Shown piece by piece: positions 1 through 8,932 of a stretch of 63,755 nucleotides of DNA. The DNA comes from Muribaculaceae bacterium (GTDB taxonomy: Bacteria; Bacteroidota; Bacteroidia; Bacteroidales; Muribaculaceae): contig JAGAYZ010000039.1 in the NCBI GenBank assembly GCA_017940245.1, forward strand, positions 1 to 63,755. Reading direction: 5' to 3'. The notes beneath the pieces were generated by a model. That model did no database searches, was not told the DNA's origin, and saw only the letters and a list, made by a program, of their open reading frames with translations. Each line of letters begins with the position of its first letter. Positions within the stretch are counted from its first letter, which is position 1. A program made the position numbers and the translations under genes.

Positions 1-185
1 CGCAACGAGTCGTAGCGTTTGATCACCGCATAGAGCATGATGGACAGGTGCTGCCACAAGTCAAACTTCTTGATGTACCTCTCTCCACCGTTTTTACGGC
101 TGATTTTGGCGATTTTTTCCTTGTCAAGCAAATTAATCAGCTGACCATACAACGGCTGTCCGATAAAATGTGTACCTTTGTTCAT
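1..185 (-). CDS. IS4-family transposase with DUF4372 N-terminus (partial)
   Basis: Read on the minus strand from the ATG at 185, the frame begins MNKGTHFIGQPLYGQLINLL and continues with a lysine-rich stretch and KKFDLWQHLSIMLYAVIKRY. This is the pattern of the DUF4372 N-terminal domain of Bacteroidetes IS4-type transposases, which usually read MNKG-x-x-F-x-Q followed by a conserved F-x-x-W-x-Q/H-L-x-x-M block and S-L-R. Only about 61 residues are present, and the DDE catalytic domain lies beyond the left edge. A TAnnTTTG promoter sits 35 bp upstream. It catalyses transposition of its own IS. Confidence 0.75.
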   Translation of the reverse strand, partial: MNKGTHFIGQPLYGQLINLLDKEKIAKISRKNGGERYIKKFDLWQHLSIMLYAVIKRYDSL

Positions 186-219
186 CTTTGTTCAAGTTAC
201 CTGGTTTTTGTGACGAAAA

Positions 220-227
220 CAAAGGTA
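220..227 (-). promoter_or_regulatory. Transposase promoter, -7 box TACCTTTG
   Basis: The minus strand reads TACCTTTG, an exact match to the Bacteroidetes -7 consensus TAnnTTTG, 35 bp upstream of the transposase ATG. Confidence 0.55.
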
Positions 228-234
228 ACGAAAA

Positions 235-264
235 AGGCTGAAACTCGGCAACGGGATTCAGCCT
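235..264 (-). terminator. Hairpin shielding the transposase promoter
   Basis: The arms aggctgaa and ttcagcct form an 8-bp stem. On the minus strand it is followed by TTTTTCG, so it would stop transcripts entering the IS from outside before they reach the transposase. Such anti-readthrough hairpins near IS ends are common. Confidence 0.45.
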
Positions 265-293
265 GATTTTTTCAGCCGCTAAAAAAGTTTTAG

Positions 294-3200
294 CGGACAC
301 CAATAGATAAAATTACCATCACTATTGATTTTGCTCCTACTGCCCTCCAGGCCTATGGTCCACAGTCAATCGTTGTTAAGTTTAATGAGACTGAAGATTT
401 CCAGTTCGACTATACCCTGCGTGGAAAAGGTGTGAAGAATACTGGTACAAAGCCCGCTTCGTTCTACGAAGGTATTGAATATACCTGGACTGACAAGGAT
501 GGCAATGAGAAAACTAGCAACCTGGGAGAGATCGCTACCGACCCCAATCAGATGATTGCCCTGTTGAAGGAAGTCTATACTAACAAGAACGTGCCGGGCA
601 ATTTGCATCGTGGCTATAATGCAAATGGCACAGCAACTACCGGCGATGTGGCTTATCCGGCAATTGGCGGAATACAACGCAACTACGATTCAGAAACTCG
701 TACTTATACCCATGACTTCTATGATGCTTATGGATGGGGTATGAATCATGATGAGGATAACTATCCAATGACTCAACAGAGTGTACCTAGTACTACTTAT
801 ACAATTACAGATTACATTATGAATCCTAATGAGTATAAGCCCAATCAGGAAGGTGTAACCCTGTTGCTTGTTGAGATGAATGATGGCGTCCAATACAATT
901 CCTGGTCAACTAGACCGGGAAATTACGGCCAATTGCGCAACCTCTTTGAGAAAATGTTTAAGAGTGTGCGTGTGGTGACCAACTCAAAGCTCGTAGAAAA
1001 GAAAGGTGAAGGTAATTCGACAATTCCTGGCACCTTGTTTAAGGTAGACTGCGATAAGATGAACCGCTTCTTCTTCTTGGCTAAAGGTCGTCTGCGTCAT
1101 TATGCAGGACAAACCGGTTCGTCTGCTTACTTTAGAGATCAGGTGAAAAATTCTGGTTCAGGTTCTTCTTATACTTGGTATGATCAAGAGAATACTCAAG
1201 CTACTGTAAACCCATTCAATGTGATGTACGAGCAATTCAGCCCCGTATCACTGTCTAGTTCACAAGAATCTAGTGATGTTTATCAAAGCTTGATTAATAT
1301 GGATTCTTATCTTGTTGAGCATGATTGCGAATCAGTGCCTTGGGCATCAGCCAATGGTGTCAATGGTCATGAGTTCAACATGTATGGCAAGACTTCGACG
1401 AGCGAAGACTGCCAAGACGTGCGCGACTTGATGTTCTTCGTACCCACCAAGCGTATGCAAGCATGGAGTGATCGTGATAGGAGTACAAGTGACATGTATG
1501 TAAATTACTACAAGCCCAATGCTCCCACAATGGGTCTGTACGTGATTCGCCAAAACCCCATCACGGGTGAGCAAATAAATGGCCAGAACACATATAAATT
1601 ACACTTGACTTGGGATTCCAACCTCACCGACTTCGTTCCCAGCAGTGAAGGTGCTTACTTCATCTATCTGGTAAATGAGGATGGTAGCTATACTAAGGTT
1701 GGCGAGACCAACTCACAAACCAAGGAACTGTATATAGACGTTAACATGGCTGAGCATGGTCAGCAAGTGACCTATGTGATCCAAGGTCAAGACAACACTC
1801 AGTTCCTGTCGCTGCAGATGTCTAACGAGGAAAGCTTCATCATCCCCGGCACCGACCAGTATGAGAAGTTCCAGCTCTTGCCTAACGCAGAGTATTACAG
1901 CCGCTTCAACCCTGCCGATCAGTATAACTACTATGCCAACGGACTTCAAATCAAGAATTATCCCGCAGGCTTAAATACAACTGACCTGGCCGGCAAGAAA
2001 CTGATATATTATCGTCAAGCAAAAGATCAATCTGTTTGGGACAAGGTGGGTGAAGTGACTATCAGCGGAACCACCGGCAGCGCCGAGATGTTCGGACAGC
2101 GTGCTCAGAGCGACTACAAGTACGGCTACAAGACCAATCCTGAATTGGTGGTTTCGACCAGTGGTAGCGACTATGTGTTTGGCACCAACGAAAAGCCGTT
2201 CATCATCTTCGATAACATTAAGGCCGATGTGAGCCTGAACATCCATGCCGACTACTACAAGTATATTGTTGTGGTCGATGGAACTCCCGATCAAAAAGAT
2301 AAGATTCACTCGAATGCAATCACCATCCGCGTGCAGAAGACCGCCATGTCGCCCATCGCCGGCGTATTTAGCAAAGAAGCCGTGGATGCCGACACCAAGC
2401 ACGCTACAGGACTGGTCGACAAGTCGTTCGACGTGGATGTGACCTACAGCAGTAAGACCGACGTGCTGCGTTACGACGCTTACCGCTGGAAAGATAGCGA
2501 GGCCATTGAGATTATTGACCACACCAGCGATCCCGACAACGAGCAAGACCTAGCTCCGCAGGGCATTGCCGGTAACCAGGGTGAATTCTACACCGTGGCT
2601 ATGAACAGCGACTATGTGGGCGAGGACGTGTATGTGACCCAAGGACAGACCGCACAGGCCACCTTCGTCGACAATGTGGCAACCGACAAGGCCGGTGCCT
2701 ACACCTATGCCCCTGTGGTGGAGACCTTCACCGGACGTGGCGACTACAACACCTATGGTGCTCCGCTGCAGCACAGCGCAACCGGCACCATCGGCGTGAA
2801 GGTACAGAACATCAGCCGCAATGATAAATCGGGCATGATTGAGCAGAGCACCTACACATGGCCTACCGGCAACCCGCAGTATGCCTACTACAACGTGTAT
2901 CTGAACGTGGACGAGATCAACATTCCCGAGGGTTACGACCTGTACAAGGTGCGCGCATGGCGCAAGATTGATCCCAGCTTGCTGGCCGAGGAACTGCCCG
3001 CTTATCAGGAGCGCATGGGCAATGGCGACGGTGAGTGCCTGTTTGAGGAAATCACCAGCGGAACCGATGCAGCTTGCAAGAAGACGGGCATTACCAGCTA
3101 CGCACTGGGTTCGGTAGAGAAAGAAGATGTTAGCCCCGTTAGCGGCAAGCCCTTCAAGGTGTGGGGTGGCACGTTTGGTGCCAAGATCCTGAGCCAGGGC

Positions 3201-3533
3201 GACGAAATGCCCATGGAGTTCACCGTGCGTGCTTACTTCACTCGCAACGCCAACCTGACCAGCGGCAGCAGCAATGCTCCTCGTCGCGCTGAGGGCGATG
3301 CCACAGTGACCGATGCCAACGGCTACTACATCACCGAGAGCACTGTGAAATTCACGGCTACCGGCTCCGACATCATCACTGCTGTGACCGACAAGAGCAT
3401 CAACCGTGAAGTGAAGGACGTGATTTACTACAACATGACCGGTGCAGTTTCGGTCCGTCCGTTCGACGGCGTGAATGTGGTTGTGACCCGTTACACCGAC
3501 GGCACCACCAGCACCCGCAAGATGATCAAGTAA
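294..3533 (+). pseudogene. Large secreted protein gene, 5' end removed by IS insertion
   Basis: The frame is open from 294, just after a TAG inside the IS end, to the stop at 3533 (about 1,079 codons). There is no signal peptide and no plausible start near the IS; the first GTG (432) lies inside continuous beta-rich coding sequence. The gene therefore lost its N-terminus to the IS. I do not recognise a catalytic domain. The protein is rich in Y, N, D, T and S, consistent with beta-sandwich repeats of an exported surface protein. Its C-terminus (AVTDKSI then YYNMTGAVSVRPFDGVNVVV and ending STRKMIK) resembles type IX secretion (T9SS) tails and is close to the tail of the protein at 48761. The first 1.2 kb is visibly more AT-rich than the rest. 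Without its export signal it is probably non-functional. Confidence 0.7.
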
Positions 3534-3557
3534 ACTCTGAACATAATATGTGTATTG

Positions 3558-3589
3558 ATCGTGGCGAGACTCCTGTGTCTCGCCACGAT
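3558..3589 (+). terminator. Perfect 13-bp hairpin after the truncated gene
   Basis: atcgtggcgagac and gtctcgccacgat are exact reverse complements around a 6-nt loop, 24 bp after the stop at 3533. The following tract is only moderately T-rich (TGTTATATT), so it may act in either direction. Confidence 0.6.
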
Positions 3590-3733
3590 TGTTATATTCA
3601 GCTACTTGTGGCATGTATCATGTAGCTGTTCTGGCTGATTTGCAATCCGTCGGGAAATTCACTGGGGATTTGCAATTTCCTCGCTGCAACAGCGCACACC
3701 ACCCCTCACGGGCTGGCGGATTACAAATCCGCC
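3558..3733. repeat. Composite palindromic intergenic repeat, copy 1
   Basis: Ordered elements: the ctcgccac hairpin; an imperfect ctgatttgcaatccg palindrome (about 3633-3651); ggggatttgcaatttcc (about 3664-3680); and a perfect ggcggattacaaatccgcc palindrome (3715-3733). The same order recurs at 57872-58014. This looks like a REP-type interspersed family with the core GGATTTGCAATCC. Confidence 0.65.
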
Positions 3734-3811
3734 GAACAAACTCAGCCAAATCGAACAGGCCGCCTGAGTGGATTCTTGGGGTGGCATGGTGGTGATTTCA
3801 CAATTAATGCT

Positions 3812-3819
3812 TATTTTTG
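3812..3819 (+). promoter_or_regulatory. Promoter of the GH3 gene, -7 box TATTTTTG
   Basis: It matches TAnnTTTG 49 bp upstream of the preferred ATG at 3869. An earlier in-frame ATG at 3776 lies upstream of this box, which favours the later start. I see no clear copy of the 19-bp regulon motif here. Confidence 0.45.
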
Positions 3820-3868
3820 TGGACGATATGGCGGCCGCGTGTGTGCCGTGTTTTGTAGAACCGATAGA

Positions 3869-6214
3869 ATGTATGGCGTTTTGAGAAGTCGATTTTTAAC
3901 CCTAATGATGATTGCGTGGCTCGCTGCGGCACTGCATGCAGCTCCGGCCGTGCAGCCATACCGTGATGCCCGCCTACCACTGGAGCAGCGCGTGAGCGAC
4001 TTGCTCTCGCGCATGACCGTGGAGGAGAAGGCTGGCCAACTGGTGTGCCTGATGGGCTGGGACTCCTACGTGTTGCGAGGCAACGAGGTGGATGTGAGCC
4101 AGACGTTTCGCCGGCAAGTGCGGCAGCAGGGCGTGGGCATGTATTGGGCGGTTTTTCGCGCCGACCCGTGGACGCGCAAAACCCTAGCCAACGGACTGAA
4201 TCCCGCGCTGGCGGCGCGTGCGGCCAATGCCATGCAGCATTATGCCGTAGACAGTACACGCCTGGGCATCCCGCTGTTGCTGGCCGAGGAGGCACCGCAC
4301 GGCCACATGGCCATAGGCACCACTGTGTTTCCCACCGGACTGGGCCTGGCGGCCACCTGGTCGCCGCAGTTGATGCACCGGGTGGGGCAGGTGATAGGCA
4401 AGGAAATCAGGCTGCAGGGTGGGCACATCAGCTATGGCCCGGTGCTGGACCTGAGCCGCGATCCGCGTTGGTCGCGCGTGGAGGAGACGCTGGGCGAGGA
4501 TCCGTGCCTGGCCGGCACGCTAGGCGCAGCCATGGTGCAGGGCTTGGGAGGCGGGCGTCTCCATGAGCCATATTCCACGGCCGCTACACTGAAGCATTTC
4601 ATAGGTTACGGCAGCAGCGAGGGTGGCCTGAACGGTGCGCGCACGGTGGTGGGCGAGCGGGAACTCAAACAGGTGTACTTGCCTCCGTTCCACCAGGCTC
4701 TGGCTGCCGGAGCCCGCGCTGTGATGACCGCCTACAATACCATCGACGGCGTGCCCTGCACCGCCAGCGGCCGACTCATCGACGGCGTGATGCGCCGTGA
4801 GTGGGGATTCGATGGCGCGCTGGTGGTGAGCGACCTATACAGCATCGACGTGATGCACAACACGCACCATGTGTATGCCAGTCGTCAGGATGCGGCCATC
4901 GGCGCGCTCCATGCCGGCGTGGATGTGGACCTGGGCGGCAACTGCTATGCACGGCTCGTGGAGGCGGTGGCCGCCGGCCGGGTGAGTGAGTCGCGCCTCG
5001 ACGAGGCCGTGGCGCGCGTGTTGCGGCTGAAGTTTGAACTGGGGTTGTTTGAGCACCCTTATGTAGACGAAACCGCCGCTGCTGCCGGTGTCCATGATAC
5101 CGCTGCCGTGGCCGTGGCACGCGAGGTGGCGCAGGCCTCGGTCACGCTGCTCAAGAATAACGGCATCTTGCCGCTGCGCAAGGACATGCGCGTGGCGGTG
5201 GTGGGGCCGAATGCCCACAACGTGTATAATCTGCTGGGCGACTACACCGCACCCCAGCCTGCCGGCAAGGTGGTGACCCCCTGGGAAGGCATCCGCGCCC
5301 AGTTGCCCGATGGGCGGTGCACCTATGTGCGCGGTTGTGTCGTGCGCGACACCGCCAGCAGCGACATTCCAGCGGCTGTGAATGCTGCTGCCGCCGCCGA
5401 TGTGGTGGTAGCCGTGGTGGGAGGTTCGTCGGCACGTGATTTTCGCACTTCTTACGCTGATACCGGTGCCGCCAGCGTGGATGAGCACGGCGTGAGCGAC
5501 ATGGATAGCGGTGAGGGCTTTGACCGCGCCACACTGTCGTTGCTGGGTCGGCAAGACGAACTGCTGCAGGCTCTGAAACAGACCGGCAAGCCACTGGTGG
5601 TGGTCTATGTGGAGGGGCGTCCGCTGGAGAAAACATGGGCCGACGAGCACGCCGACGCGTTGCTCACGGCCTATTACCCCGGCGAGCAGGGAGGAACTGC
5701 TATTGCCGATGTGCTCTTTGGCAACTATAATCCAGCCGGCCGCTTGCCGGTGAGTGTGCCGCGCCACGTGGGACAGTTGCCCGTTTATTATAACCGCCCG
5801 GGGCCGGTGCACGATTATGTGGAGATGGCTTCGTCGCCGCTCTATCCCTTTGGCTACGGGTTGAGCTATACCACCTTTGAGTATTCCGACCTGGCTGTGG
5901 TGCCCGATGCCGCCGGTGGCTGCGACGTGAGTTTCATGCTCACCAACACCGGGACGCGCCGCGGCACCGAGGTGGCACAGGTCTATGTGCATCATCGCCA
6001 GGCACCCGTGTCGCAGCCCGACCGTCAGCTCAAGGCATTTGAGCGTGTGAGCCTCGATGCCGGGCAGTCGCGCCGCGTGACGCTACACCTCGACCGTGAA
6101 GACCTGGCCGTGGTGGGCACTCAGATGGAGTGGGTGGATAACCGGGCGGCGGCCGACATTCTCGTCGGCACGTCGAGCACCGACATCCGCCTCACCGCCA
6201 GTCTGATGAAGTGA
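3869..6214 (+). CDS. GH3 beta-glycosidase (secreted)
   Basis: From the ATG at 3869 the product is 781 residues with a signal peptide (MYGVLRSRFLTLMMIAWLAA...ALHAAP). Family 3 features in order: PLEQRVSDLLSRMTVEEKAGQ at the N-terminus, the TIM-barrel motifs KHFIGYGSSEGG and YNTIDGVPC, nucleophile Asp322 in ALVVSDLYSID, then the alpha/beta sandwich (VAVVGPNA, YYPGEQGG) and a C-terminal fibronectin-III-like domain (YPFGYGLSYTTFEYSDL...AQVYV). Retaining exo-beta-glucosidase or beta-xylosidase activity is expected; the sequence does not fix the sugar. There is no PA14 insert, unlike the GH3 proteins at 10317 and 50825. An in-frame ATG at 3776 would add 31 residues without hydrophobic character ahead of the signal peptide, so it was not chosen. 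The stop directly abuts that of the converging GH43 gene. Confidence 0.9.
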   Translation: MYGVLRSRFLTLMMIAWLAAALHAAPAVQPYRDARLPLEQRVSDLLSRMTVEEKAGQLVCLMGWDSYVLRGNEVDVSQTFRRQVRQQGVGMYWAVFRADPWTRKTLANGLNPALAARAANAMQHYAVDSTRLGIPLLLAEEAPHGHMAIGTTVFPTGLGLAATWSPQLMHRVGQVIGKEIRLQGGHISYGPVLDLSRDPRWSRVEETLGEDPCLAGTLGAAMVQGLGGGRLHEPYSTAATLKHFIGYGSSEGGLNGARTVVGERELKQVYLPPFHQALAAGARAVMTAYNTIDGVPCTASGRLIDGVMRREWGFDGALVVSDLYSIDVMHNTHHVYASRQDAAIGALHAGVDVDLGGNCYARLVEAVAAGRVSESRLDEAVARVLRLKFELGLFEHPYVDETAAAAGVHDTAAVAVAREVAQASVTLLKNNGILPLRKDMRVAVVGPNAHNVYNLLGDYTAPQPAGKVVTPWEGIRAQLPDGRCTYVRGCVVRDTASSDIPAAVNAAAAADVVVAVVGGSSARDFRTSYADTGAASVDEHGVSDMDSGEGFDRATLSLLGRQDELLQALKQTGKPLVVVYVEGRPLEKTWADEHADALLTAYYPGEQGGTAIADVLFGNYNPAGRLPVSVPRHVGQLPVYYNRPGPVHDYVEMASSPLYPFGYGLSYTTFEYSDLAVVPDAAGGCDVSFMLTNTGTRRGTEVAQVYVHHRQAPVSQPDRQLKAFERVSLDAGQSRRVTLHLDREDLAVVGTQMEWVDNRAAADILVGTSSTDIRLTASLMK

Positions 6215-7153
6215 TTAGTGCTGGACGACGCGGCGGATGGTGCCGTCGGGGTTGTAGTAGAGGCGGTCGATGCAGATGGAACGCAACTCGGGCCGTCCGC
6301 CCGAGAGGTCGCTGTTGTGATAGAGCAGGTACCATGCGCCCTTGAACTCCACAATGGAGCCGTGACTCATGGAGCAGCTGGTGGGGTTGAGCAGGATGCC
6401 TTTGTAGTGCCACGGTCCCAGCGGCGAGTCGCTCATGGCGTAGCGCAACTGGTTGGCACCTTGTCGATTGTCGGCATACGACAGGTAGTATTTTTCCTTG
6501 TATTTATGCACCCAAGCTGCCTCGTGGAAGTCTTCGAGGCCTTCCATCTTGCGCAGTGGCTCGGCCAGTGCGGTCATGTTGTCTTTCATGCGCGCGCCAT
6601 AGCAGTTGTTGCCGCCTCCATAGTAGAAATAGGCCTGACCGTCGTCGTCGATAAACACGCTGGGGTCGATCATGTCCCATCCACCAGCACCTTCGAGCGG
6701 CTTGTCGAGCACCTTGAATCCGCTGGCGGGGTTGTCGCTCACAGCCACACCCACCTTCCACGAGGGCGACACGTTACTCTCCGACGGGTGTGGAAAATAG
6801 AAGTAATATTTTCCGTTTTTATAGGCACAGTCGGGTGCCCACATGAATCCACCTTCGGGTCGCCCCCACGGCACCTGGCTGGCGCGCACAATCTCGCCGT
6901 GGTCGGTCCAGTGCTGGAGGTCGGCCGTGGAGAAGACGTGATACTGGTCCATGAGGTCGCATCCGCGCGGCGGGTCGATGTCGTGCGAGGCATAGACATA
7001 GAGGCGGCCGTCGGCCCACACGTGACCCGAGGGGTCGGCTGTGTACATGTGAGTGATAAAGGGGTTGGGACCCAGTTTCACTTCTCGTGTGGAGTGGCAC
7101 GCGGTGCCCACCATCACTAAGGTGACAAGCAAGATGGATATGTTGAGTTTCAT
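6215..7153 (-). CDS. GH43 glycosidase, lipoprotein
   Basis: The 312-residue product starts MKLNISILLVTLVMVGTACH, with a lipobox cysteine at residue 19, so it is probably a lipid-anchored periplasmic or surface enzyme. Five-bladed propeller GH43 signatures: TADPSGHVWADGRLYVYASHD with the first catalytic Asp, GGFMWAPDCAYKNGKYYFYF, MIDPSVFIDDDGQAYFYYGG with the pKa-modulating Asp, and EDFHEAAW with the general-acid Glu. The family includes alpha-L-arabinofuranosidases, beta-xylosidases and exo-galactanases; the specificity is unresolved. It is the last gene of the minus-strand run, 111 bp after the phosphoesterase. No TAnnTTTG box is visible in that gap, so co-transcription is likely. Its stop adjoins the GH3 stop tail to tail with no spacer. 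Confidence 0.85.
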   Translation of the reverse strand: MKLNISILLVTLVMVGTACHSTREVKLGPNPFITHMYTADPSGHVWADGRLYVYASHDIDPPRGCDLMDQYHVFSTADLQHWTDHGEIVRASQVPWGRPEGGFMWAPDCAYKNGKYYFYFPHPSESNVSPSWKVGVAVSDNPASGFKVLDKPLEGAGGWDMIDPSVFIDDDGQAYFYYGGGNNCYGARMKDNMTALAEPLRKMEGLEDFHEAAWVHKYKEKYYLSYADNRQGANQLRYAMSDSPLGPWHYKGILLNPTSCSMSHGSIVEFKGAWYLLYHNSDLSGGRPELRSICIDRLYYNPDGTIRRVVQH

Positions 7154-7214
7154 AGATTTAATAATTAATAATTAATAATGCTGTGGACAATGCTGTGGAC
7201 TGTAGTTGGCTTGT

Positions 7215-7266
7215 GATGAGATCGGCGACACGTCGCATGGCAGCACATTATTAATTGTTCATTGTT
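7215..7266 (-). repeat. AT-rich intergenic element, copy 1 (downstream of a dockerin gene)
   Basis: On the minus strand, right after the phosphoesterase stop, the sequence reads AACAATGAACAATTAATAAT, then gtgctgccatgcgacgtg and a gatc end. A closely similar block follows the dockerin-tailed GH30 gene at 48271-48350. Confidence 0.45.
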
Positions 7267-8914
7267 AATTAGCCAGGATGATATTAATGATGGCGTTCAC
7301 GTCGGCCACGTCTACGGTGCCATCATCATTGAGGTCGGCGGCAGCCCGCAGCTCGTCGCTTACCGTGGCACCCAGAATGATGTTGATGACCATGTTCACG
7401 TCGCTCACATCCACCTTGCCATCGCCGTTCACGTCGCCACGGACAATCTCCACGGGGATTTCAACCGGAGTGAAGTACAGTGTGGGACGTAGGTCGTCGG
7501 TGACATTGGCGCGGTCGGTGCCATAGCCGGTGCAGTCGTTGAGCGCGCTGTTGAGCGGCGTTTCCAACATCTGGTTGAACTGCTCCACGATGAGCGGAGC
7601 CGCCACCAGCTGAATGATGGGGTTGGCATCGCTGAGCAGCTCGTTGGCAAAGTTGGTCACCGCTGCATTGAGTTGGTCACGAATAGCCTGTCCGTCCTTT
7701 TCGTTCTCGTTGCCCTCGGCCATGGTTTTGTTGAGCAAGGTGACGGCATCGGCCATGTTGCGGTTGGCGATGTCGGTGACCGACTCTTGTGTGAAAGTGA
7801 CGTTGCCTAGATAGGGCTTATATTCCTGCAACTTGCTGTTGAACGTGTCCCAGTTGCTGTAAACGATGCTGCTGATGGTGGCACGCGCGCTACCGGCCAT
7901 GCGCTGCTCGGCATAGGCGAGGAAATCGGGTTTCCCCTCAACCTGGGTGATGCAGCTGGTGGTGACCTTGAAGGTGCCCAAGTCGGGCGAAAGCTCGATG
8001 ATGCGGTAGTGGCAGGGATAGGCGATGGCCGAGCCGGTGGAGATTTCCACAATGGAGTCGGTGCGGGCATCGTTGTGCCATGTGGTGATGTTGGAAATGT
8101 GCATGTGTCCGGTGAGCACCAGTTGCACGCCGTGCTGCATCCACTCGTTGCGGATGGTCTCGGCCAGTGTCACTTGTGCGTCGCTGGAGAAGGTGGCCTG
8201 GTTGTCGATGTGCTCGATGAGGTTGTGGTGCATCATCACCATCACCTGCTTGCCCTGCTGGCGCGCGGCGTCGATTTGGCCATTAATCCACGAACGTGTG
8301 CCCAGGGTGAGCCCGTTGGCGTTCAGGCTGGTGTTGTAGTCGCGTGCGGTGCATCGGTTGTCGTCAACGGCGATGAGTCGCAGTCCAGGCACGGGTTCGG
8401 CCACATAACTGAGCGAGCCACCATCGCGAGCGATAGCGGCGGCATAGCCCATGTCGTTGTACAGTTCCACAAACTCGCCGCTGGTGACCGTGGCCGCGGG
8501 ATATTTGTTGGCCCCGTCATAGCGCACTGCCTGCGTGTTGTTCACGTCGTGGTTGCCGGGGATGACGAAAACCTTGATACCGGCATCGGTCACTTGCTTG
8601 AGGATTGCCGACATGGCCATGTGGCTCATTTTGGCCCCCTGCTTGGAGAGGTCGCCGGGAATGAGCACGGCATCGGGCCGCTCGGCAAGGATGGTGTTTA
8701 CCATCGACTGCATGATTTGGTTCGACAGGTCGAACATCTTGTTGTCGCTGGCCAGGTCGTGTTGTAGTGCGGTACTGTTGGCCTGAAACAGTCCCGGAGC
8801 TAGTAAATGGGGGTCGGTGAATACGAAAAGCCGTTTCTGCGCCATGGTGGCTAGTGTGGAGCCTGCCAGCACGATGGCCAGGGCTGTGCGGATAAGTAAG
8901 GTGGAGGATTTCAT
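7265..8914 (-). CDS. Secreted calcineurin-like phosphoesterase with dockerin-like C-terminus
   Basis: The 549-residue product has a signal peptide (MKSSTLLIRTALAIVLAGS...TLATMAQ). Metallophosphoesterase motifs follow in order: FTDPHL (D-x-H), IPGDLSKQG (G-D), IPGNHDVNN (G-N-H-D), MVMMHHN and LTGHMHI (G-H-x-H). These are the dinuclear metal ligands of the family. The last 60 residues form a duplicated EF-hand-like dockerin: GDVNGDGKVDVSDVNMVINI and DLNDDGTVDVADVNAIINII. The substrate cannot be read from sequence. In a PUL with two alpha-mannosidases and phosphomannose isomerase, removal of phosphate from glycans is one possibility. The gene lies 18 bp after manA in the same orientation, so it is probably in the operon. 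Confidence 0.85.
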   Translation of the reverse strand: MKSSTLLIRTALAIVLAGSTLATMAQKRLFVFTDPHLLAPGLFQANSTALQHDLASDNKMFDLSNQIMQSMVNTILAERPDAVLIPGDLSKQGAKMSHMAMSAILKQVTDAGIKVFVIPGNHDVNNTQAVRYDGANKYPAATVTSGEFVELYNDMGYAAAIARDGGSLSYVAEPVPGLRLIAVDDNRCTARDYNTSLNANGLTLGTRSWINGQIDAARQQGKQVMVMMHHNLIEHIDNQATFSSDAQVTLAETIRNEWMQHGVQLVLTGHMHISNITTWHNDARTDSIVEISTGSAIAYPCHYRIIELSPDLGTFKVTTSCITQVEGKPDFLAYAEQRMAGSARATISSIVYSNWDTFNSKLQEYKPYLGNVTFTQESVTDIANRNMADAVTLLNKTMAEGNENEKDGQAIRDQLNAAVTNFANELLSDANPIIQLVAAPLIVEQFNQMLETPLNSALNDCTGYGTDRANVTDDLRPTLYFTPVEIPVEIVRGDVNGDGKVDVSDVNMVINIILGATVSDELRAAADLNDDGTVDVADVNAIINIILAN

Positions 8915-8932
8915 AGTCTTTATCGTGTCGTG

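Larger units (their letters stand above)
1..300 (-). mobile_element. IS4-family insertion sequence, one end, cut by window edge
   Basis: The element holds the transposase start (1-185, minus) and its terminal non-coding part. Near the outer end lies a perfect 9-bp dyad, ccgctaaaa/ttttagcgg (276-296). The boundary is placed at about 300-305 because coding sequence of a different gene begins there in frame. I cannot define the terminal inverted repeat or target duplication, since the other end lies outside the window. Confidence 0.7.

Noticed and set aside
432-434. GTG at 432 as the true start of the first large gene
   Set aside because: Coding sequence of the same character continues upstream to the IS end, and the 432 start has no signal peptide.
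3776-3868. ATG at 3776 as the GH3 start
   Set aside because: It lies upstream of the -7 box and adds a non-hydrophobic leader before a clear signal peptide.
8009-8767. A 252-codon plus-strand frame opposite the phosphoesterase
   Set aside because: Metallophosphoesterase motifs on the minus strand settle the coding strand.
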